A program made the position numbers and the translations under genes. Positions 61,577-64,000 of a stretch of DNA of 64,000 nt are shown one piece after another. Below the pieces are notes generated by a model. The model ran no database searches. It was not told where the DNA came from and was given only the letters and a program-made list of their open reading frames with translations. How positions within the stretch are numbered: the first letter of the stretch is position 1; each line of letters opens with the position of its first letter. Source of the DNA: an uncultured Oscillospiraceae bacterium (GTDB taxonomy: Bacteria; Bacillota; Clostridia; Oscillospirales; Oscillospiraceae); the NCBI GenBank assembly GCA_949878425.1, contig CATLAL010000001.1, forward strand, positions 1-64,000. The letters run 5' to 3'.

Positions 61577-62330
61577 GAGAACCATTCTTGCCGCCCGGGA
61601 CCTGGACTTCTACTACGGGGAGGTGCAGGCCCTCCGGCACATCTCCATCAACATCCCCGCCGCCCGGGTGACCGCCTTCATCGGCCCCTCCGGCTGCGGC
61701 AAATCCACCTTCCTGCGGACCATCAACCGCATGAACGACCTCATCCCCGCCGCCCGGGCGGCCGGCTCCCTCACCTTCCGCGGCCAGGAGATCTACGCCC
61801 CCGACGTGGACGTCACCGACCTGCGCCGCCGGGTGGGCATGGTCTTTCAGAAGCCCAACCCCTTCCCCATGTCCGTCTACGACAACGTGGCCTACGGCCC
61901 CCGGACCCACGGGATCAGGGACCGGCGGCGGCTGGACCTTATCGTAGAGGAATCCCTCCGGGCCGCCGCCATCTGGGACGAAGTGAAGGACCGGCTGAAA
62001 AAGAGCGCCATGAGCCTCTCCGGCGGGCAGCAGCAGCGGCTGTGCATCGCCCGGGCTCTGGCGGTGGAGCCGGAGGTGCTGCTGATGGACGAGGCCACCA
62101 GCGCCCTGGACACCATCTCCGCGGCCCGGATCGAGGATCTGACCCTGGAGCTGCGGGAGCGCTTTACCATCGTCATGGTGACCCACAACATGCAGCAGGC
62201 CGCCCGCATCTCCGACAAGACCGCCTTTTTCCTCGCGGGGGAGCTCATCGAGTTCGGCAATACGGAGCGGATCTTCTCCATGCCCAGGGACAAGCGTACC
62301 GAGGACTATATTACCGGCCGGTTCGGCTGA
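61569..62330 (+). CDS. pstB: Phosphate ABC transporter ATPase PstB
   Basis: Energises phosphate import. The 253-residue ATPase has Walker [10 protein letters not shown], the PstB-specific [14 protein letters not shown]-loop [11 protein letters not shown], signature SLSGGQQQR, Walker [14 protein letters not shown] and H-loop VTHNMQQA. Most PstB proteins read DEPTSALDP; here Pro is Ala and the D-loop continues TIS. The catalytic glutamate is retained, so activity is expected. Start ATG 61569 overlaps pstA. phoU follows 41 bases after the stop. Confidence 0.96.
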   Translation: MAERTILAARDLDFYYGEVQALRHISINIPAARVTAFIGPSGCGKSTFLRTINRMNDLIPAARAAGSLTFRGQEIYAPDVDVTDLRRRVGMVFQKPNPFPMSVYDNVAYGPRTHGIRDRRRLDLIVEESLRAAAIWDEVKDRLKKSAMSLSGGQQQRLCIARALAVEPEVLLMDEATSALDTISAARIEDLTLELRERFTIVMVTHNMQQAARISDKTAFFLAGELIEFGNTERIFSMPRDKRTEDYITGRFG

Positions 62331-62371
62331 CGGTTTTTGCTGAATTAAGAAGAGATAGGAGGCGCGCCGCC

Positions 62372-63043
62372 ATGCGCAGCAGATTTGACCGGGAGCTGGA
62401 GCAGCTCCACCAGGAGCTGACCAGGATGGGGGAGCTCTGCGAGGAGGCCATCTCCGCCTCCGTGCTGGCCCTGCTGGAGGACGACCGGGCCATGGCGGAG
62501 ACGGCCCGGGCCCGGGAGCGGGCTATTGACCAGCAGGAGCGGGACATTGAGTCCCTGTGCATGAAGCTGCTGCTCCAGCAGCAGCCGGTGGCCCGGGATC
62601 TGCGCACCATCTCCTCCGCTCTGAAGATGATAGGCGACATGGAGCGCATCGGCGACCAGGCGGCGGACATCGCGGAGATCACCCGGCACATCGGCGGCGC
62701 GCCCCTGCCGGGACAGGTCCACATTGAGGAGATGACCCAGGCGGCGGCCAAAATGGTCACCAGCAGCGTGGCCTCCTTCGTCCGGGGGGACCTGGGCATG
62801 GCCCAGGCCGTGATGGCCTACGACGACGTGGTGGACCAGCTCTTCTGCATGGTCAAGGAGGAGCTGACCGCCCTCATCCGCCGGGACGCCTCCAGCGCCG
62901 GGGAGGCCCTGGACCTGCTCATGATCGCCAAGTACCTGGAGCGCATCGGCGACCACGCGGTCAACGTGGCGGAGTGGGTGGCCTACTCCCTCACCGGCAG
63001 CCGGTACCCCGGACCCCCTGCCGCAGATTCCGCCGAGCCCTGA
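62372..63043 (+). CDS. phoU: Phosphate signalling regulator PhoU
   Basis: Links PstSCAB to the PhoR sensor and limits phosphate uptake. The 223-residue protein consists of two repeats of a three-helix bundle with the metal-binding E/DxxxD motifs: RMGELCEEAISASVLALLEDD, ALKMIGDMERIGDQAADIAE in repeat 1 and LMIAKYLERIGDHAVNVAEW in repeat 2. ATG 62372 follows GATAGGAGG. A phoBR pair is not in the window. Its TGA stop lies within the terminator hairpin 63035-63062. Confidence 0.95.
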   Translation: MRSRFDRELEQLHQELTRMGELCEEAISASVLALLEDDRAMAETARARERAIDQQERDIESLCMKLLLQQQPVARDLRTISSALKMIGDMERIGDQAADIAEITRHIGGAPLPGQVHIEEMTQAAAKMVTSSVASFVRGDLGMAQAVMAYDDVVDQLFCMVKEELTALIRRDASSAGEALDLLMIAKYLERIGDHAVNVAEWVAYSLTGSRYPGPPAADSAEP

Positions 63044-63062
63044 CAGAGCGCTGTCAGGGCTC
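63035..63062 (+). terminator. Terminator of the pst-phoU operon
   Basis: GAGCCCTGACAG (63035-63046), AGCG loop, CTGTCAGGGCTC (63051-63062), then TTGCGCT. The phoU stop codon is within the left arm. Confidence 0.65.
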
Positions 63063-63076
63063 TTGCGCTAATCCAG

Positions 63077-63187
63077 AAGTGCCTATCTATGTCGATAGCC
63101 CCGGGGCTCACGCCGCCCCCCGACGTGTTTTTGGGTACTTTTTGCACGGGCAAAAAGTACCCGGGGCTATCGAATAGATAGGCACTT
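63077..63187. repeat. Family D repeat, long form with nested hairpin
   Basis: AAGTGCCTATCTAT (63077-63090) pairs with ATAGATAGGCACTT (63174-63187), CGATAGCCCCGG (63093-63104) with CCGGGGCTATCG (63161-63172), and GGTACTTTTTGC with GCAAAAAGTACC forms an inner hairpin. The ends match 39139-39201, the interior matches 28117-28153. Confidence 0.75.
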
Positions 63188-63212
63188 CCTTTAAAAATCA
63201 GCGATTTACCCG

Positions 63213-63240
63213 TTGCAAATGGGGCGGGATGTGGTATACT
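63213..63240 (+). promoter_or_regulatory. Promoter of secA
   Basis: TTGCAA (63213-63218), 16-base spacer, TATACT (63235-63240); GAGGAG lies before ATG 63295. Confidence 0.65.
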
Positions 63241-63294
63241 ATACTCTGAATCGTTATAGGAAAAATTTACGCACAAAAGAGGAGCACTTCTAGA

Positions 63295-64000
63295 ATGGGT
63301 TTATTGACAAAGATCTTTGGTACCTACAGCGACCGGGAGCTCAAGCAGATCTACCCGATCGTGGACAAAATTGAGGCCCTGGAGCCGGAGTGCCAGGCCA
63401 TGAGCGACGAGGAGCTCACCGCCAAGACGCCGGAGTTCAAATCCCGCCTGGCCCAAGGGGAGACCCTGGACGACATTTTGCCGGAGGCCTTCGCGGTGGT
63501 CCGGGAGGCGGCCCGCCGGGTGCTGGGCCAGCGGCCCTACCGGGTGCAGCTGGTGGGCGGCGTGGTGCTCCACCAGGGGCGCATCGCCGAGATGAAGACC
63601 GGCGAGGGCAAGACCCTGGTGGCCACCCTCCCCGCCTACCTCAACGCCCTCACCGGAAAGGGCGTCCACATTGTCACCGTCAACGACTACCTGGCCAAGT
63701 ACGGCAGCGAGTGGGTGGGCAAGGTCTACCGCTTCCTGGGCCTCACTGTGGGCCTCATCATCCACGGCCTGGACAAGGCCCAGCGCCGGGCCGCCTACGC
63801 CGCCGACATCACCTACGGCACCAACAACGAGATGGGCTTTGACTACCTCCGGGACAACATGGCCCTCTACTCCAACGAGCTGGTCCAGCGGGGCCACCAC
63901 TTCGCCATTGTGGACGAGGTGGACTCCATCCTCATCGACGAGGCCCGCACCCCCCTCATCATCTCCGGCCGGGGGGACAAGTCCACCCAGCTCTACGACA
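63295..64000 (+). CDS. secA: Preprotein translocase ATPase SecA (5' part; runs off the window)
   Basis: The motor that drives proteins through SecYEG. The visible 235 residues match the SecA N-terminus: [20 protein letters not shown], the DEAD motor with Walker [43 protein letters not shown] and Walker B-type [20 protein letters not shown] 63295 follows AGAGGAG. The gene continues past position 64000, so the preprotein-binding and C-terminal domains are not seen. Own promoter at 63213-63240. Confidence 0.97.
   Translation, partial: MGLLTKIFGTYSDRELKQIYPIVDKIEALEPECQAMSDEELTAKTPEFKSRLAQGETLDDILPEAFAVVREAARRVLGQRPYRVQLVGGVVLHQGRIAEMKTGEGKTLVATLPAYLNALTGKGVHIVTVNDYLAKYGSEWVGKVYRFLGLTVGLIIHGLDKAQRRAAYAADITYGTNNEMGFDYLRDNMALYSNELVQRGHHFAIVDEVDSILIDEARTPLIISGRGDKSTQLYD

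Overview
This 64 kb window looks like a chromosomal segment of a GC-rich, spore-forming gut Clostridium relative. The gene families (SpoIIE phosphatase, T-box leader, BglG-type antitermination, Gx transporter plus NusG domain II protein, YitT, DUF5662, many short palindromic intergenic repeats) fit the Oscillospiraceae (Flavonifractor/Pseudoflavonifractor-like). This is inferred from content; no species is assigned. Coding is dense on both strands, and most long antisense frames are GC-rich shadows.

Layout. (1) 1-3.6 kb is a graveyard of mobile DNA: a truncated XRE regulator, a tyrosine-integrase scrap, an AAA/RepA-like scrap and a 5'-truncated MobV relaxase are joined by deletion scars, followed by one small AT-rich gene, an IS5-like transposase fragment and tRNA-Ser(GGA). 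(2) 3.8-10.6 kb holds SpoIIE, a TetR regulator, a REC-GGDEF diguanylate cyclase beside a PilZ protein, a decayed HxlR regulator, a HAD phosphatase and a lipoprotein polysaccharide deacetylase. (3) 10.9-17.4 kb holds glutamate dehydrogenase, then a promoter and T-box leader driving a three-gene set: a 2-isopropylmalate/citramalate synthase homologue without its metal-binding histidines, a GNAT acetyltransferase, and a fusion of a TIM-barrel isomerase with an acyl-CoA synthetase. (4) 17.6-25.3 kb holds DUF5662, dCMP deaminase, GH29 fucosidase, M17 aminopeptidase, a tandem transglutaminase-like protein and a broken ABC transporter. (5) 25.4-29.9 kb holds ornithine carbamoyltransferase, arginine deiminase, homoserine O-acetyltransferase and a maltose-type acetyltransferase. 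(6) 30.1-38.4 kb is a hexuronate catabolic cluster: AraC regulator, KduI, SDR, UxaB, UxaA, KdgK and a NagA-type deacetylase. (7) 38.5-42.5 kb holds a possible short RNA, a tail-anchored small protein and a BlaI/BlaR1-like pair with an unusual ectodomain. (8) 42.7-51.5 kb is a beta-glucoside PTS region on the minus strand: BglG, a RAT/terminator, an EIIBC with a duplicated degenerate EIIB, then EIIBCA, two GH1 phospho-beta-glucosidases and HPr. (9) 51.6-58 kb holds RecA, membrane proteins, NusG domain II/Gx transporter, YitT and an SLH/beta-lactamase-fold lipoprotein. (10) 58.3-63 kb is pstS, pstC, pstA, pstB, phoU, and the window ends inside secA.

Intergenic space is unusually full of dispersed palindromic repeats. 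At least four families recur, and two of them appear to have supplied the last codons of neighbouring genes (the GH29 fucosidase and the transglutaminase-like protein). The most unusual coding locus is the T-box-controlled synthase/GNAT/TIM-acyl-CoA-synthetase set at 12.4-17.4 kb. Its enzymes look like a coherent pathway that I cannot assign to a known one.
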